DNA of 64,000 nucleotides from Nitrospinaceae bacterium (GCA_028278405.1 JANQEK010000021.1:1-64000); one strand, 5' to 3'. Positions 35,382-46,622 are shown, counted from the stretch's first letter. A program made the numbers and translations. Notes: a model not told the origin generated them from the letters alone.

Positions 35382-38300
35382 TTAAAGAGAGGTGCGGAGC
35401 AGGATGTCCAGGTTAGACTTGTAAAAACTTCGGACGTCCTCGGTGGTTTGCTTGTACTCCTTCATAAACGCTGCAGCGGGTGAATCCGAATAGCCCAGCA
35501 GCCTCGCCAAAACCGTCAAAGCCTGCTCATCCTTGGGCAAATGGCTGGAATATTGCTCAGACAGCAACCGCAGGGCGCACTCCACATTTCTCAGGAAATG
35601 ATAGTGTTTCCCCAAATTGGCAGCCTGATCATGATCGAGGATGCCGTAATTCGATAACAATTGAATATTCTCAAACGTGTTGCCGCTTCTCAATTTCGGG
35701 TTGCGGTGACCGTGCATCAATTGCAGCACCTGTACTGAAAACTCGATATCCGCCAACCCGCCTGCCCCAAGTTTCACATCAATGCCCTTTTGGAACTCCT
35801 GCGCCAGTTCCTTTTCCATGCGATCCCGCAGTCGTGATATTTCGATCAACGAACCATATTCCAACTTGGATTGGTAGGCAAAATCGTGTGCCAACTGGAT
35901 GAACTTTTTCCCCACCTCGGGAGAGCCGGCGATAAAGCGGGCGCGAGTCATAGCCTGTTGTTCCCAGATTTTCCCCCTCGTCTCGAAATAATCCTTATAA
36001 CCCTTGAGCGACAGAACCAGCGCCCCACGGCTTCCCTCCGGACGCAGGTCAGTATCAATTTCGTAGGGAGACGGTACCGGAGCCATTGTCGCTGTCAATT
36101 GGCATATCTTCTGTGCAAAGGCAACATAAGTCGAAATCAAATCTTCTGAATGAGGACTTGCTTTTCCGTCAACTTCCTCTTCATAAACAAAAACCAGATC
36201 CAGGTCCGATCCAAAGTTGATTTCCTGTCCGCCCAGTTTTCCCAGACCGATGATTGCAAAACTCTCGGAAAGGTTGTCACTGTCCTCGGAGGGCTGCAAT
36301 TCCTCCCTGGCCAGTTGATAAATGGTTTGCAAATAGATATCGGCCAGATGAGATAAATCCGCCAGGGTGCCCGGCACATCCGTTTCACGAATCATGAACC
36401 TCAATCCAATACGCAATTCCTCGCCCTGCTTGAATTTCCTGAGACAGATGTTTTTTTCCGAAAGACTGGAAATTCCGGACATCCGGGAACTCAATTCCTC
36501 AACCATCATCGCCGGAGTTTTAAAAAGATATAACGATTCCTGATTGGAAATGACATCGATCAGGTTCGGCTGTTTGATCAGCAAGGCGGAAAGGACTGGA
36601 CTGGAGCCGAACAGGATCAGAAGAATTTCCAAAAATTTGTGGTTGTCATGAAATATGGTCAGATAGGTTTCGCGGGCGTGACTGACTTCCATAAAGCGCA
36701 ACAGATAATCCACCGCAGCATCCGGGTCGGGTACTTTGTTACATAAATCCAAAAGTGTGGGTAATACCGCATAAAAAGTTTGGATGCTCTTTTCACTGGT
36801 ATGAGACAACTCCGGTCCATCACGAAGTGTGGTCAGAAATTTGTAGGTGCGTTTCAAATTCTTAAAAGGATATTCTTTTAAGGCATCCTCCGAAAAACGT
36901 CCCTCCAATCCCCGTTGCTCGGCCCATTGCTGGGCGGTATCACCGGCAGCTTCCTGATCCTTGCCCTCGATAAAAAGTTTCGCGTACATATTACCCACAA
37001 ACTGAGTGTGCCGCTCGAACTCCTGATTCAACTGCTCCACCAGCTCCGGGTAGCCGTCTCCCCGGAATCCCATTTTTCTTGCCAGGATTGCAAGGTCCTT
37101 TTCTTCCTTCGGCAGATGATAGGTCTGTAGGCCAAAAGAAATCTGTACCCGGTTTTCCAGGTTACGCAGGAAGATATAGGCATCGCGGAGTTTTTCATAT
37201 TCCTCTTCCTTCAGAAACCCACGGTCTTTCAATTTTCCAATCAGGGATGAAGTGTTCGGATCGCGCAAACTCTGATCGCGCCCGGCGAACAGCAATTGAT
37301 ACGATTGAACGATGAATTCCACTTCGCGGATACCACCGAAGCCCAACTTGATGTGCCCCTTCTCTATCTGCTTCTGTTTCAGGTTAAGGTCCACCTTCTT
37401 CTTCAGCGACTTGACTTCTTCAATGGCGTTGAAGTCCAGGCTTCTGCGAAAAACAAACGGACGAATCATATTCAAAAATTCCGTGCCCAGGGCCTGGCTG
37501 CCAGCTGAGACCCGCGCTTTGATGAGGGCTTGCCGCTCCCAGGTACGTCCCCAGGATTCGTAATAGGTCTCACAACTGGTGAGGGAATTGACCAGATCCC
37601 CGCTTTTGCCATCCGGTCGGAGATCTAGATCGACTCGAAATACATTCCCCTCCGGAGTGATATCGTGAAGCGTCCGGGTAATCGATTGCCCCAGTTTGGT
37701 GTGGAATTCATGATTGCTGAGCTGGACCTGGCCGTCGCCCGCGCGGGTTTCACCCATGCTCGAAGTGTAGATGTAGATCAAGTCGATATCGGAACTATAG
37801 TTGAGTTCCCGTCCGCCCAATTTTCCCATGGACAGAATGGCGAACTCCGACTCCCGGGCCTGTCCCTCGGCGTCAGTGAAAAGGGGGGTACCATATTTCT
37901 CTTTGAGCGTTTTTATTGAATATTCGTATGCCACCTGCAGACAAACATCCGCCAGGTCCGACAAGCCCTCGACATTTTCACGCAAAGTGACCAGACCCAT
38001 CAAATCCCGCAACCCCAGCCGGATATATTCCCGTTTCTTGAACTTTCTCAGGAGAGACGGCACCTGATCCGTCAATTCATCCGTCCCCGCCAGCGCATAA
38101 AAATCCCGATACAACACATCCCGGGTCTTCGGTTTGGTCAAGGTATCCGGATCACTCAACCAATCGATATACGTCGGATTGCTGAGGAGGGTATCGGTCA
38201 ACATCTGGCTCCCTGAAAATAAAACCGTCAAAGCATTTAGCAGAAAGGGAGAACTGGACAGCAGAGAGTACAAGTGATCTTTATCCAGAATTTCTTCCGT

Positions 38301-38540
38301 CAACCGCTCAAAATTATTGAGTGCAATATCTGCGTTATAGGATTGAGACAGCTCACTCAAAAAGGAAGAAAAAAAATGCGGATACAATTTCGAAAAATTG
38401 CTTTGTTGGGTCAAGGAGGTGAGAATCCGCCAGGCATTTTCCGGTTGCTTGAAGCCGTTTTTGGCCAACGCCGCTTCAATTTCTTCATTCCAGTGCCTGC
38501 TGCCGAGCAGCCACGATTCCAATGTGTTTGAATCATTCAT
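35382..38540 (-). CDS. glnE: glutamine synthetase adenylyltransferase/deadenylase
   Basis: 1052 residues, slightly longer than the E. coli protein (about 946). It has two homologous nucleotidyltransferase halves, each with a helical GlnD-binding-type domain. The N-terminal half, for deadenylylation, has LSMGKLGGRELNYSSDIDLIY; the C-terminal half, for adenylylation, has IGLGKLGGQEINFGSDLDLVF. The enzyme adds or removes AMP on the Tyr of GlnA and is told which way to work by P-II. GlnA has that Tyr. The GlnD sensor is not in the window. Confidence 0.95.
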   Translation of the reverse strand: MNDSNTLESWLLGSRHWNEEIEAALAKNGFKQPENAWRILTSLTQQSNFSKLYPHFFSSFLSELSQSYNADIALNNFERLTEEILDKDHLYSLLSSSPFLLNALTVLFSGSQMLTDTLLSNPTYIDWLSDPDTLTKPKTRDVLYRDFYALAGTDELTDQVPSLLRKFKKREYIRLGLRDLMGLVTLRENVEGLSDLADVCLQVAYEYSIKTLKEKYGTPLFTDAEGQARESEFAILSMGKLGGRELNYSSDIDLIYIYTSSMGETRAGDGQVQLSNHEFHTKLGQSITRTLHDITPEGNVFRVDLDLRPDGKSGDLVNSLTSCETYYESWGRTWERQALIKARVSAGSQALGTEFLNMIRPFVFRRSLDFNAIEEVKSLKKKVDLNLKQKQIEKGHIKLGFGGIREVEFIVQSYQLLFAGRDQSLRDPNTSSLIGKLKDRGFLKEEEYEKLRDAYIFLRNLENRVQISFGLQTYHLPKEEKDLAILARKMGFRGDGYPELVEQLNQEFERHTQFVGNMYAKLFIEGKDQEAAGDTAQQWAEQRGLEGRFSEDALKEYPFKNLKRTYKFLTTLRDGPELSHTSEKSIQTFYAVLPTLLDLCNKVPDPDAAVDYLLRFMEVSHARETYLTIFHDNHKFLEILLILFGSSPVLSALLIKQPNLIDVISNQESLYLFKTPAMMVEELSSRMSGISSLSEKNICLRKFKQGEELRIGLRFMIRETDVPGTLADLSHLADIYLQTIYQLAREELQPSEDSDNLSESFAIIGLGKLGGQEINFGSDLDLVFVYEEEVDGKASPHSEDLISTYVAFAQKICQLTATMAPVPSPYEIDTDLRPEGSRGALVLSLKGYKDYFETRGKIWEQQAMTRARFIAGSPEVGKKFIQLAHDFAYQSKLEYGSLIEISRLRDRMEKELAQEFQKGIDVKLGAGGLADIEFSVQVLQLMHGHRNPKLRSGNTFENIQLLSNYGILDHDQAANLGKHYHFLRNVECALRLLSEQYSSHLPKDEQALTVLARLLGYSDSPAAAFMKEYKQTTEDVRSFYKSNLDILLRTSL

Positions 38541-38589
38541 TCAGAAACGTTCTACGGGGTGACACATTTTCGCCAATCTAGCATAAAAA

Positions 38590-38615
38590 AGCCCCCTGGA
38601 AAAACCCAGGGGGCT
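38590..38615 (-). terminator. rho-independent terminator of glnA
   Basis: A perfect 10-bp stem AGCCCCCTGG (38590-38599) with CCAGGGGGCT (38606-38615) and a 6-base loop, followed on the minus strand by TTTTTTAT. It lies 50 bases after the glnA stop and just before the glnE start. Confidence 0.9.
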
Positions 38616-38664
38616 ATCAATTGTAATGTATTACAACCTGAATTTTACGAGAATTCCTGCGCTC

Positions 38665-40077
38665 TTAAATATCGTAGTACAGGTAGAACTCGTAGGGATG
38701 GGGCCGCAACCGCATCTCGTCGATTTCGTTTTCCCGCTTGTAGGAGATCCAGCGGTCAACCACATCCTGAGTGAACACATCTCCTTTCAACAGGAACTGG
38801 TGATCTTCCTCCAAAGCGGCCAGCGCTTCGTCAAGAGAGCCCGGCAGCCGGGGAATATTAGCCAGCTCTTCCGGCCCAAGGGCATAAATGTCCTTGTCCA
38901 GAGGTTCGCCCGGATCGATTTTGTTTTCGATACCGTCCAGTCCCGCCATCAACATGGCTGAGAAAGCGAGATAGCCGTTGGAGGAAGCGTCCGGGAACCG
39001 GCACTCCAGGCGTTTCGCTTTCGGGCTGGGAGAGTACATGGGAATACGCACCGCGGCGCTCCGGTTCCGGCTTGAGTACGCCAGATTAACAGGTGCTTCA
39101 AAGCCGGGGACCAACCGTTTGTATGAATTCATGGTGGGCGCCACAATAGCCGCCAGCGCCCGGGCATGTTTCAGGATACCGCCGATGTAGTGCATCCCCA
39201 TTTCGCTGAACCCGGCATAACTGTTACCGGCAAACAGCGGCTTGCCGCCTTTCCAGATACTTTGGTGGACGTGCATCCCGGAACCGTTATCTCCATAAAT
39301 GGGTTTCGGCATAAAGGTGGCAGATTTATTGTAGCGGCGCGCAACATTCTTGACGATGTATTTGTACCACATCAAATTATCGCCACACTTCAACAGGTTG
39401 GAGAATCGCATATCGATTTCGCACTGACCACCGGAAGCCACTTCATGATGATGACATTCCATCGAGATGCCCACTTGCTCCATCAAAAGAGTCATTTCGG
39501 TACGCATGTCGTTCAAGCTGTCACTTGGAGACACCGGGAAATAACCTTCTTTATAGCGCGGTTTGTAGCCGAGGTTGGGACCTTCGTCGCGGCCGGTGTT
39601 CCAGTTCCCTTCAGTGGAGTCCACATAATATGCAGCGTGATTGATATCGGATTCGTAGCGAACGTCGTCAAACACAAAAAATTCCGGTTCGGGACCGAAA
39701 TAAGCCGTATCACCGATTCCCGTTGATTTGAGATAAGCTTCCGCTTTGATTGCGATGTTTCGGGGATCGCGGGAATACCTTTCCTTGGTAATGGGATCCA
39801 CGATGTTACCGATCATGCTCAAGGTCGGCTCTTTAGTGAAAGGATCCATAACCCCGGTGTCAGCATTGGGAATGACCAGCATGTCGCTGGCATTGATCGC
39901 CTGCCACCCGCGGATACTGGATCCGTCAAACCCCAAGCCCTCTTCAAACATATGCTCTTCCAACTCGCTGATGGGAACAGTGAAATGCTGCCATGTTCCC
40001 AGAAGGTCCATGAATTTCAGGTCCACCATCACGGCGTTGTTCTTCTTCGCTAAATCGATTACCTCTTTCGGTGTCAT
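38665..40077 (-). CDS. glnA: glutamine synthetase, type I
   Basis: 470 residues, the usual GSI-beta length. Landmarks are FDGSSIRGW near the N-terminus, [11 protein letters not shown], the ATP-binding [18 protein letters not shown], and the [10 protein letters not shown] loop. The adenylylation Tyr is about residue 398 in DIYALGPEE, so the enzyme can be switched by GlnE. It makes glutamine from glutamate and ammonia in the cytoplasm. An AGGAGCG ribosome-binding site precedes the ATG. glnB lies 99 bases upstream on the same strand. Confidence 0.97.
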   Translation of the reverse strand: MTPKEVIDLAKKNNAVMVDLKFMDLLGTWQHFTVPISELEEHMFEEGLGFDGSSIRGWQAINASDMLVIPNADTGVMDPFTKEPTLSMIGNIVDPITKERYSRDPRNIAIKAEAYLKSTGIGDTAYFGPEPEFFVFDDVRYESDINHAAYYVDSTEGNWNTGRDEGPNLGYKPRYKEGYFPVSPSDSLNDMRTEMTLLMEQVGISMECHHHEVASGGQCEIDMRFSNLLKCGDNLMWYKYIVKNVARRYNKSATFMPKPIYGDNGSGMHVHQSIWKGGKPLFAGNSYAGFSEMGMHYIGGILKHARALAAIVAPTMNSYKRLVPGFEAPVNLAYSSRNRSAAVRIPMYSPSPKAKRLECRFPDASSNGYLAFSAMLMAGLDGIENKIDPGEPLDKDIYALGPEELANIPRLPGSLDEALAALEEDHQFLLKGDVFTQDVVDRWISYKRENEIDEMRLRPHPYEFYLYYDI

Positions 40078-40176
40078 TAGGCTCGCTCCTCGCTTGACAA
40101 AAAATTTTTAAAAATTAATTCAATATATTCACTGATCCAGAAACAAAAACTGTCCGATACGAAAAATTAAATTTTT

Positions 40177-40899
<723 letters not shown>

Positions 40900-41544
40900 T
40901 TAAGGCAAATCACACGCTCCCGTAATTTGGTTTAAAAGAGCGGTGAGCTCGTCCTGTTTTTGTTTGATCGCTTCCTTATCCGCGTCTGGAGGTACGGTCA
41001 TTGGAGAACCAAAATTAAGGGTCACTTTAGAAAAAGGAAGCGGAAGGATGAATTTGTCCCAACTGGGAAATTCGTATTTGGGTCGAGCGTCGTAAGCCAT
41101 AGTATAAACAGGAGCGCCGGTAATGCGAGACAATTGCACCGATCCTGCCTGGGCCTGATGACGGGGCCCGCGGGAACCATCGGCGATGATCGCGACTTTG
41201 AGATCTTTCTTTAAGAGATCAATACACTCGCGTGTACCCGGCAAGGTTCTCTTGAATGAAGAACCGCGGACCACATTATAGCCGAACCATTTCCCAACAT
41301 TGGCGATTAGATCTCCATCGCTGCTGGGACTGACCAACATATGATATCTGTGCAATCCCCGGAAGTGGTAAAAAATATAAAAGATGTGAGAATGCCAGAA
41401 AGTATAAATCGCCTTACCCGGTTTTTCCCGGATGTCCCGTTCGATTTCAGGATTCAGAATTTTTTTCCGGAGTGTCATGCACCACAATTGAATGACAATC
41501 CACAAAATGGGGGGAAGGATATATTTAAACAAAAGCCGTTTCAT
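40900..41544 (-). CDS. lysophospholipid/lipid A acyltransferase-like protein (DUF374)
   Basis: 214 residues with an N-terminal hydrophobic helix (LFKYILPPILWIVIQLW) and the acyltransferase-like motif TFWHSHIFYIFYHF, then SPSSDGD and VAIIADGSRGPRHQAQAG. These are the DUF374 signatures. Some DUF374 proteins are lipid A late acyltransferases and others may be lysophospholipid acyltransferases. Its place at the end of the lpx operon, overlapping lpxB by one base (TGATG), points to lipid A secondary acylation. No separate LpxL gene is in the window. Confidence 0.82.
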   Translation of the reverse strand: MKRLLFKYILPPILWIVIQLWCMTLRKKILNPEIERDIREKPGKAIYTFWHSHIFYIFYHFRGLHRYHMLVSPSSDGDLIANVGKWFGYNVVRGSSFKRTLPGTRECIDLLKKDLKVAIIADGSRGPRHQAQAGSVQLSRITGAPVYTMAYDARPKYEFPSWDKFILPLPFSKVTLNFGSPMTVPPDADKEAIKQKQDELTALLNQITGACDLP

Positions 41545-42704
41545 CAGGAGTTCGGGGAAAGATTCATGGATTCTGCCATGCTCCGGGCGATGCGCGCCAC
41601 CACCCCGGGCGATCCGAGGGATTCGCGAACTTGTTGCAACCGCTCTTTCACCGCACGAGCCTGTTCCGGATCCTTCAACACTCTCAGGGCTTCGGTGGCG
41701 ATGCGTTCTGCCGTCACCTGTTCGTTCAGTAGTTCAGGAACAACCTCTTCGCCGGCCACGATATTGATCAAGCCGAAGTGAGTGATGTGCGTCAAAAAAC
41801 GGGCGATGAAATAAGTGAGGGGATGCACTTTGTAGATGATCACCATGGGAACGGTGAACAGACCTGCTTCCAGCGTCGATGAACCGGAAGCCATGATGAG
41901 CGCATCACTGCAGTTCATCACGTCATAGTTTCTCCCGGTCAGCATTTTGATTCCCAGAGGGTTCTCTCCCAGTTTCTGCCGGATCCATTCGGGATCGATG
42001 CTATCCGCAACGGGCAAAAGGAACTGGCATTGTCCCAGTTCTTTCTGAATAATCCGGGCGGCGTCTACCATATCATCCAGCAGATAGTTGACCTCGCTCC
42101 TCCGGCTTCCCGGCAGCAAACTGACGGTTTTGACGGCTGGGTCCAACCCGAATTCATTAAACGCCTCTTCGCGGGAAACCTGCGGCCGGACAATATCGAT
42201 AAAGGGGTGGCCCAGATACTCGACATCTACCTTGGCCTGGCGAAAAATCTCCTCTTCAAAAGGCAGGATAACGTACATCTTGCTCACGGTTTCGCGAATG
42301 GTATTCACCCGGCCTTTGCGCGAAGCCCACACCTGGGGGCTGATATAAAACAGCGCCGGGCAATTCCATTGTTTGCACACTTTAGCGAGTTTTAAATTGA
42401 AAAAAGGATAATTGATCAAAATGGCGGCGCGATATTTTCCTTTGGCGATTTCACGCGACAGCCTGCGGTAGATTTCAAGATGGTGCCACAGACTGTTCAC
42501 AAACTCGAATATTCCCATGCCCCCCATACGGCTGATGTCATACAGCGTGCTGACCCCGGCGTCCTGCATATGTTTGCCGCCGACGCCTTCAAACTGTAGT
42601 TGAGGGTGTTGGGCTTTCAGAGCCCGTACCAGATGCCCGCCATGCAGATCGCCGGATGCTTCCCCGGCAACGATCAGAACTTGATCTGAGTCTGAACTGA
42701 CCAA
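41544..42704 (-). CDS. lpxB: lipid-A-disaccharide synthase
   Basis: 386 residues. It has VAGEASGDLHGGHLVRAL at the start, KHMQDAG, and the conserved SLLPGSRRSEV and MASGSSTLEAGLF blocks of this GT19 family. It joins UDP-2,3-diacylglucosamine with lipid X to form the tetra-acylated disaccharide at the inner membrane. The start is a TTG with GAGGA 6 bases upstream. It follows lpxI and precedes the acyltransferase. Confidence 0.95.
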   Translation of the reverse strand: MVSSDSDQVLIVAGEASGDLHGGHLVRALKAQHPQLQFEGVGGKHMQDAGVSTLYDISRMGGMGIFEFVNSLWHHLEIYRRLSREIAKGKYRAAILINYPFFNLKLAKVCKQWNCPALFYISPQVWASRKGRVNTIRETVSKMYVILPFEEEIFRQAKVDVEYLGHPFIDIVRPQVSREEAFNEFGLDPAVKTVSLLPGSRRSEVNYLLDDMVDAARIIQKELGQCQFLLPVADSIDPEWIRQKLGENPLGIKMLTGRNYDVMNCSDALIMASGSSTLEAGLFTVPMVIIYKVHPLTYFIARFLTHITHFGLINIVAGEEVVPELLNEQVTAERIATEALRVLKDPEQARAVKERLQQVRESLGSPGVVARIARSMAESMNLSPNS

Positions 42705-42770
42705 TGGGATTCCTCGACTACGAAAGCATTGCTTAACGGGTGTGTTGTGTGATCCGAACGCGCACTCCGG

Positions 42771-43586
42771 TCAAATGCATACAATGGAAATACCTGCCTG
42801 GTCGGCCTGTTCCACAACTTTGTCGCGTTCCACGATCATGATTCTCCCGGCTTCCACCGCCACCACCGAGGCGTTGCCCTGAATCATTCGCTCGATCGTG
42901 CGGGGTCCAATGCCGGGGCTGTCGAAACGGTAATCCTGGCTGGTCCGGCTGACCTTGATCACCGAGCACCCTTTCTGACCCAGATCACAACCCCGCTCAA
43001 TGGTTTGATCCGTGCCTTCAACCGCTTCGACTGCAATGACCGTTTTATTTTTTACCAGGACAGTTTGTCCGATTTCCTGATCCGCCATGTAACGGGCAAT
43101 GGGAAAACCAAACTCGATATCCGCCATTTCTTTTTCCGTAGGCTGCCGGCGAGTCAACACTCCCTTTTCCGGATAGAGTTCTTTCAAGTATTCCATCTGA
43201 TCCAATACCTTAAAACCTCTACTCTCAATTTCGTCGATGATCTTTAACATCACGGTTTTGTCCTGGTGAGTCCGGAACGACAGGATCAGCTTGAGGGTTT
43301 CCATATCAAACAGCTGAGGCTTGAAAATCATTTTCTTTTCGACTTTTCCGATGATCAGAATATCCTTGACGTTTTCTTCCTCCAGAGTCTTCAAAATTTT
43401 TCCGCTCTTGGCGAGACCGATGGAATAGTTTTTTTCGACAAAAGGTTTCAGGCGGGCATCGATTTCATCGGTGAAAGCAACAGACACGACACGGAGACCG
43501 TTCTCGCGAGCCTTTTTGGCGAAATAAACGGGTATTTCACCGGCACCGGCAATCAAACCGATGCGTTGCGCAGCCAGGGTGTTCAT
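42771..43586 (-). CDS. lpxI: UDP-2,3-diacylglucosamine pyrophosphatase LpxI
   Basis: 271 residues of the LpxI family (DUF1009). Signature stretches are IGLIAGAGEIPVYFAKKA, then TVLVKNKTVIAVEAVEGTD and RFDSPGIGPRTIERM. It makes lipid X from UDP-diacylglucosamine, the step done by LpxH in E. coli. It supplies the acceptor for the neighbouring LpxB. The gap to the Gfo/Idh gene is 107 bases, so it could have its own promoter. Confidence 0.92.
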   Translation of the reverse strand: MNTLAAQRIGLIAGAGEIPVYFAKKARENGLRVVSVAFTDEIDARLKPFVEKNYSIGLAKSGKILKTLEEENVKDILIIGKVEKKMIFKPQLFDMETLKLILSFRTHQDKTVMLKIIDEIESRGFKVLDQMEYLKELYPEKGVLTRRQPTEKEMADIEFGFPIARYMADQEIGQTVLVKNKTVIAVEAVEGTDQTIERGCDLGQKGCSVIKVSRTSQDYRFDSPGIGPRTIERMIQGNASVVAVEAGRIMIVERDKVVEQADQAGISIVCI

Positions 43587-43693
43587 AAGGTGAAATTACC
43601 AGGAAAGATATTCTTAAAGTGGTGCGGAACGTTCAACCCCGGTTCTTGTTCTACGGTTCCGCGTAGGTGGAACGGATCCATCGCGTTTCTATA

Positions 43694-44665
43694 CTATTGA
43701 AGGATTCCGTTTTGTTTGTAGAATTGTTCCATGATTCCCAATGCAATTTCCAGGGAATACAATTCATTATCAACCGTTACTTTCCGTGGAGTTCCATTTT
43801 TAACGCAATCGAGAAAATGCTGGATTTCCAGTTTCAGCGGGTTGTCCTTGTGCACAAAAATCCGTTCGATCAGGGATTCCTGTTTGTAACGGAGGGAATC
43901 CTTCGTCAACATGTAATCCGATGAAGACTGCCGATGCACATAAATTTCCTGATCGGTATAATCCAGAATGACATAGGAATTCTTCTGGGTAATGGACAGG
44001 GTACGTTCTTTATTTTGAGAAGCGCGGCTGGCGAGAATACTGGCGATGCAACCATTTTCAAATTCCAGCTGAACGCTGACCACATCGTCTTTTTCCGAAA
44101 AAACCGATCGTCCCATCACATTGATCTGCGCCACTTTCGAATCGATGAGGTTCAGGACAATATCGATATCATGGATCATGGTATCCAAAACCACACTGTC
44201 GTCTTTCATGCGCTCGACAAAAGGGCCCATCCGTTTGCACTCAACCAGAATGGGATCATCCACCAATTTGTGGAGTTCCTGAACAGCTCCGTTGAACCGC
44301 TCGACATGACCGATGTGCAGAATGAGGTTTTTGGAATCGGCCAGGTTGAACAATTCGCGGGCATGCTCCAGATTGTCAGAGCAGGGTTTTTCCAGCAGTA
44401 CGTGAATTCCGGCATTCAGGACTTCCTTGCCGATTTGATAATGCAGTTTGGTGGGAACGGCCACGACCGCCACATCCACCTCTTTGAGCATTTGATTGTA
44501 ATCTTTAAAAAAAGGAACCTCATACCGCTCGCTGATAACCCGGCCCCGTTCTTCGCTGATATCAGAAATCCCCTTCAGGTCGACATCCCGGTTTTCGGAT
44601 AGAATACCTACATGGTATTCACCCATTTTCCCGACGCCTAAGACTCCTACATTAATCCGACTCAT
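43694..44665 (-). CDS. Gfo/Idh/MocA family oxidoreductase in the lpx operon
   Basis: 323 residues. The Rossmann loop is GVLGVGKMGEYHVGIL and the conserved substrate Lys is in the EKP motif of LLEKPCSDNLEHA. It starts directly after the lpxA stop. The location suggests it acts on a UDP-sugar of lipid A. The known case is GnnA, the UDP-GlcNAc 3-dehydrogenase that works with an aminotransferase (GnnB) to give 3-amino lipid A. No aminotransferase is found here, so I do not assign that function. Confidence 0.85.
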   Translation of the reverse strand: MSRINVGVLGVGKMGEYHVGILSENRDVDLKGISDISEERGRVISERYEVPFFKDYNQMLKEVDVAVVAVPTKLHYQIGKEVLNAGIHVLLEKPCSDNLEHARELFNLADSKNLILHIGHVERFNGAVQELHKLVDDPILVECKRMGPFVERMKDDSVVLDTMIHDIDIVLNLIDSKVAQINVMGRSVFSEKDDVVSVQLEFENGCIASILASRASQNKERTLSITQKNSYVILDYTDQEIYVHRQSSSDYMLTKDSLRYKQESLIERIFVHKDNPLKLEIQHFLDCVKNGTPRKVTVDNELYSLEIALGIMEQFYKQNGILQ

Positions 44666-45436
44666 TTATTTACTGAAACCTCTCTTTGAATTTCTTACAA
44701 AATCAACAAGATATCGGATTTCATCACTCATTTCAATTTCTCTTTCAATTTTCTCAACGGCCTGGGTGGTATTCAACTCGGGGTCTTTAAGAATTTTAAA
44801 GGAATTCTTGATAGCCGTCCGCACCTTGGGACCAAAATTACGCCGCCGCAATCCTACGGAATTGAGGCTCACCAGCTTGGCCGGCCAGCCGCCCACCAGG
44901 GCATAGGGCAAAACATCCTGGCTGATTCCGCTCATTCCCTGAATCATGGAATGGGCACCGATACGGGCGTATTGGTGAATCGCAACAAATCCCGAGATAA
45001 ATGCATGGTCTTCCACCACAATGTGCCCGGACAATCCGGTTGAGTTCACTACAATCACATGGTTGCCGAGTTCACAATCATGCGCCACATGCGCGTAGTT
45101 CATCAGCATGCAATGGTCGCCGATTCGGGTGATCCCATTTTCCGTACCGGAACGTTGAACCGTAACAAATTCGCGAATGGTAGTATTGTCGCCGATATGG
45201 ACGAAAGAAGGAACGTCTTCGAACCCGACGATCTGGGGATCGCCCCCCAATGAAGCGCCATGGTAAATCTTGCAGTTTTTTCCAATGACCGTCCCCTTGT
45301 CGATCAGGACATTGGGTCCCACCACGGTTCCTCCTCCAATTTTGACCCCAGGCCCAATCGTGGTGTAGGGTCCAACGGTCACATTGTCCTCCACAACCGC
45401 AGAAGGGTCAATGGTGGCATTTTCTGAAATATTCAC
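44666..45436 (-). CDS. lpxA: UDP-N-acetylglucosamine acyltransferase
   Basis: 256 residues, a left-handed beta-helix with hexapeptide repeats (VEDNVTVGPYTTIGPGVKIGGG). The catalytic His lies in the region MNYAHVAHDCELGN. The C-terminal helical part carries RRRNFGPKVRTAIKNSF. It performs the first step of lipid A synthesis, transfer of a hydroxyacyl chain to UDP-GlcNAc. The chain length it prefers cannot be told here. The fabZ gene is 127 bases upstream. Confidence 0.95.
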   Translation of the reverse strand: MNISENATIDPSAVVEDNVTVGPYTTIGPGVKIGGGTVVGPNVLIDKGTVIGKNCKIYHGASLGGDPQIVGFEDVPSFVHIGDNTTIREFVTVQRSGTENGITRIGDHCMLMNYAHVAHDCELGNHVIVVNSTGLSGHIVVEDHAFISGFVAIHQYARIGAHSMIQGMSGISQDVLPYALVGGWPAKLVSLNSVGLRRRNFGPKVRTAIKNSFKILKDPELNTTQAVEKIEREIEMSDEIRYLVDFVRNSKRGFSK

Positions 45437-45563
45437 AAGACCAACCTGACTGCAATATTATTTTTGGAATCCATTTGTACGACAACGGGGAAGGCAAAAA
45501 TCGGCAACGAGCCATGCGTATAAGGCCTTACATATTAATTCTAAACGGGTAGGGGGGAAGATT

Positions 45564-45995
45564 TCAACCTTTTCCAAGGACCGCCTGAATCGATCCCTGG
45601 GTAACCACTTGTTCCTCCACCAGAGCTTTTCCATCAAAACGAAACAGCTCACCTCTTTGCTTGGTCTTGGTCAATTCCAGACGAAGCACATCTCCCGGAA
45701 CCACGGGCTTCCGGAATTTAACACCATCAATGCCGGTGAAAAACACCGAAGAGTGCCCCTCTTTCTTGAGCACACGCATCGCTAAAATGCAGGCCACCTG
45801 CGCCATGGCCTCAACGATCAGAACACCCGGCATAACAGGAAACTCGGGGAAATGGCCCTGGAAAAACGGTTCATTCATAGTGACAGATTTAATACCCACA
45901 ATCTTCGAATCATCATCACACTCAATTATCTTATCGACCAGCAAAAACGGATATCGATGAGGAATGATTTTTTTGATTTCATTGATGTCCAACAT
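45564..45995 (-). CDS. fabZ: 3-hydroxyacyl-ACP dehydratase
   Basis: 143 residues with the family core IKKIIPHRYPFLLVDKI, FFQGHFPEFPVMPGVLIVEAMAQ and FRKPVVPGDVLRLE. The catalytic His is in PHRYPF and the Glu in GVLIVEAMAQ. It dehydrates 3-hydroxyacyl-ACP in fatty acid synthesis and competes with LpxA for hydroxyacyl-ACP, which explains its place beside lpxA. The usual neighbour lpxD is not between it and the skp-like gene. Confidence 0.96.
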   Translation of the reverse strand: MLDINEIKKIIPHRYPFLLVDKIIECDDDSKIVGIKSVTMNEPFFQGHFPEFPVMPGVLIVEAMAQVACILAMRVLKKEGHSSVFFTGIDGVKFRKPVVPGDVLRLELTKTKQRGELFRFDGKALVEEQVVTQGSIQAVLGKG

Positions 45996-46073
45996 TAAGA
46001 ACCCTCAACGGACGAATTGATGGTTTACAGAGACAGGATAGATCAATACCGGCTTTGGGCCTGCCGGACTGAA

Positions 46074-46622
46074 TCATGGGTACAACTTGTTGTATGTTTT
46101 GGTGGCCAAACCGGTCAATTCCAAGGTGGAATCGCTGTAAAACACCGCTTTCTTTTCGATCACCATGGTCAGTTTTTTCTGTTTGCCCAATTGCTTGAGG
46201 ACTTTAAGCATTTTTTTGGAAATCTTGTCGAGGGCAACTTTCTCCTTACGCGCAAATTCCTCCTCGCGATCCTGAACATACCGCTCGAAATCTTTCTTTT
46301 CCCTTAAAAAACTTTCTTCTTTTTTCTTCTTTAACGACGGGTTGAGAACATTGGCCTGCTTGTTCAATTCAGAGAGCATGGACTCCACCTTTTTTTTGCG
46401 CGCATCGATGATGCCTTTTTCCTTCTGGATCTCCACACGAAACTTCATTTGCGATTTTTTAAATTCCTTGGTTTCAGTAATCGCTTTCTGAATATCCACA
46501 AAACCAATTTTCACATCCCCGGCTGAAGCGTTGGTCACGGCTATGACCGGAACAAACATCACGGCCAGGGTTACCCACGCCAATACACGATACCGCATCA
46601 AAATGTCTTTTAACGAAAACAT
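46074..46622 (-). CDS. OmpH/Skp family periplasmic chaperone
   Basis: 182 residues with a signal peptide (VLAWVTLAVMFVPVIAVTNASAG), then GFVDIQKAITETKEFK and a long charged coiled coil (residues 60-140, nearly all Lys, Glu and Arg). The form is typical of Skp, a trimer that holds unfolded outer-membrane proteins for BamA. The gene lies 23 bases after the bamA stop. An AGAGGTG site supports the start at 46622. Confidence 0.88.
   Translation of the reverse strand: MFSLKDILMRYRVLAWVTLAVMFVPVIAVTNASAGDVKIGFVDIQKAITETKEFKKSQMKFRVEIQKEKGIIDARKKKVESMLSELNKQANVLNPSLKKKKEESFLREKKDFERYVQDREEEFARKEKVALDKISKKMLKVLKQLGKQKKLTMVIEKKAVFYSDSTLELTGLATKTYNKLYP

Noticed and set aside
43694-44665. Calling the lpx-operon oxidoreductase GnnA
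   Set aside because: The partner aminotransferase gene GnnB is not in the cluster, and the family is very broad.
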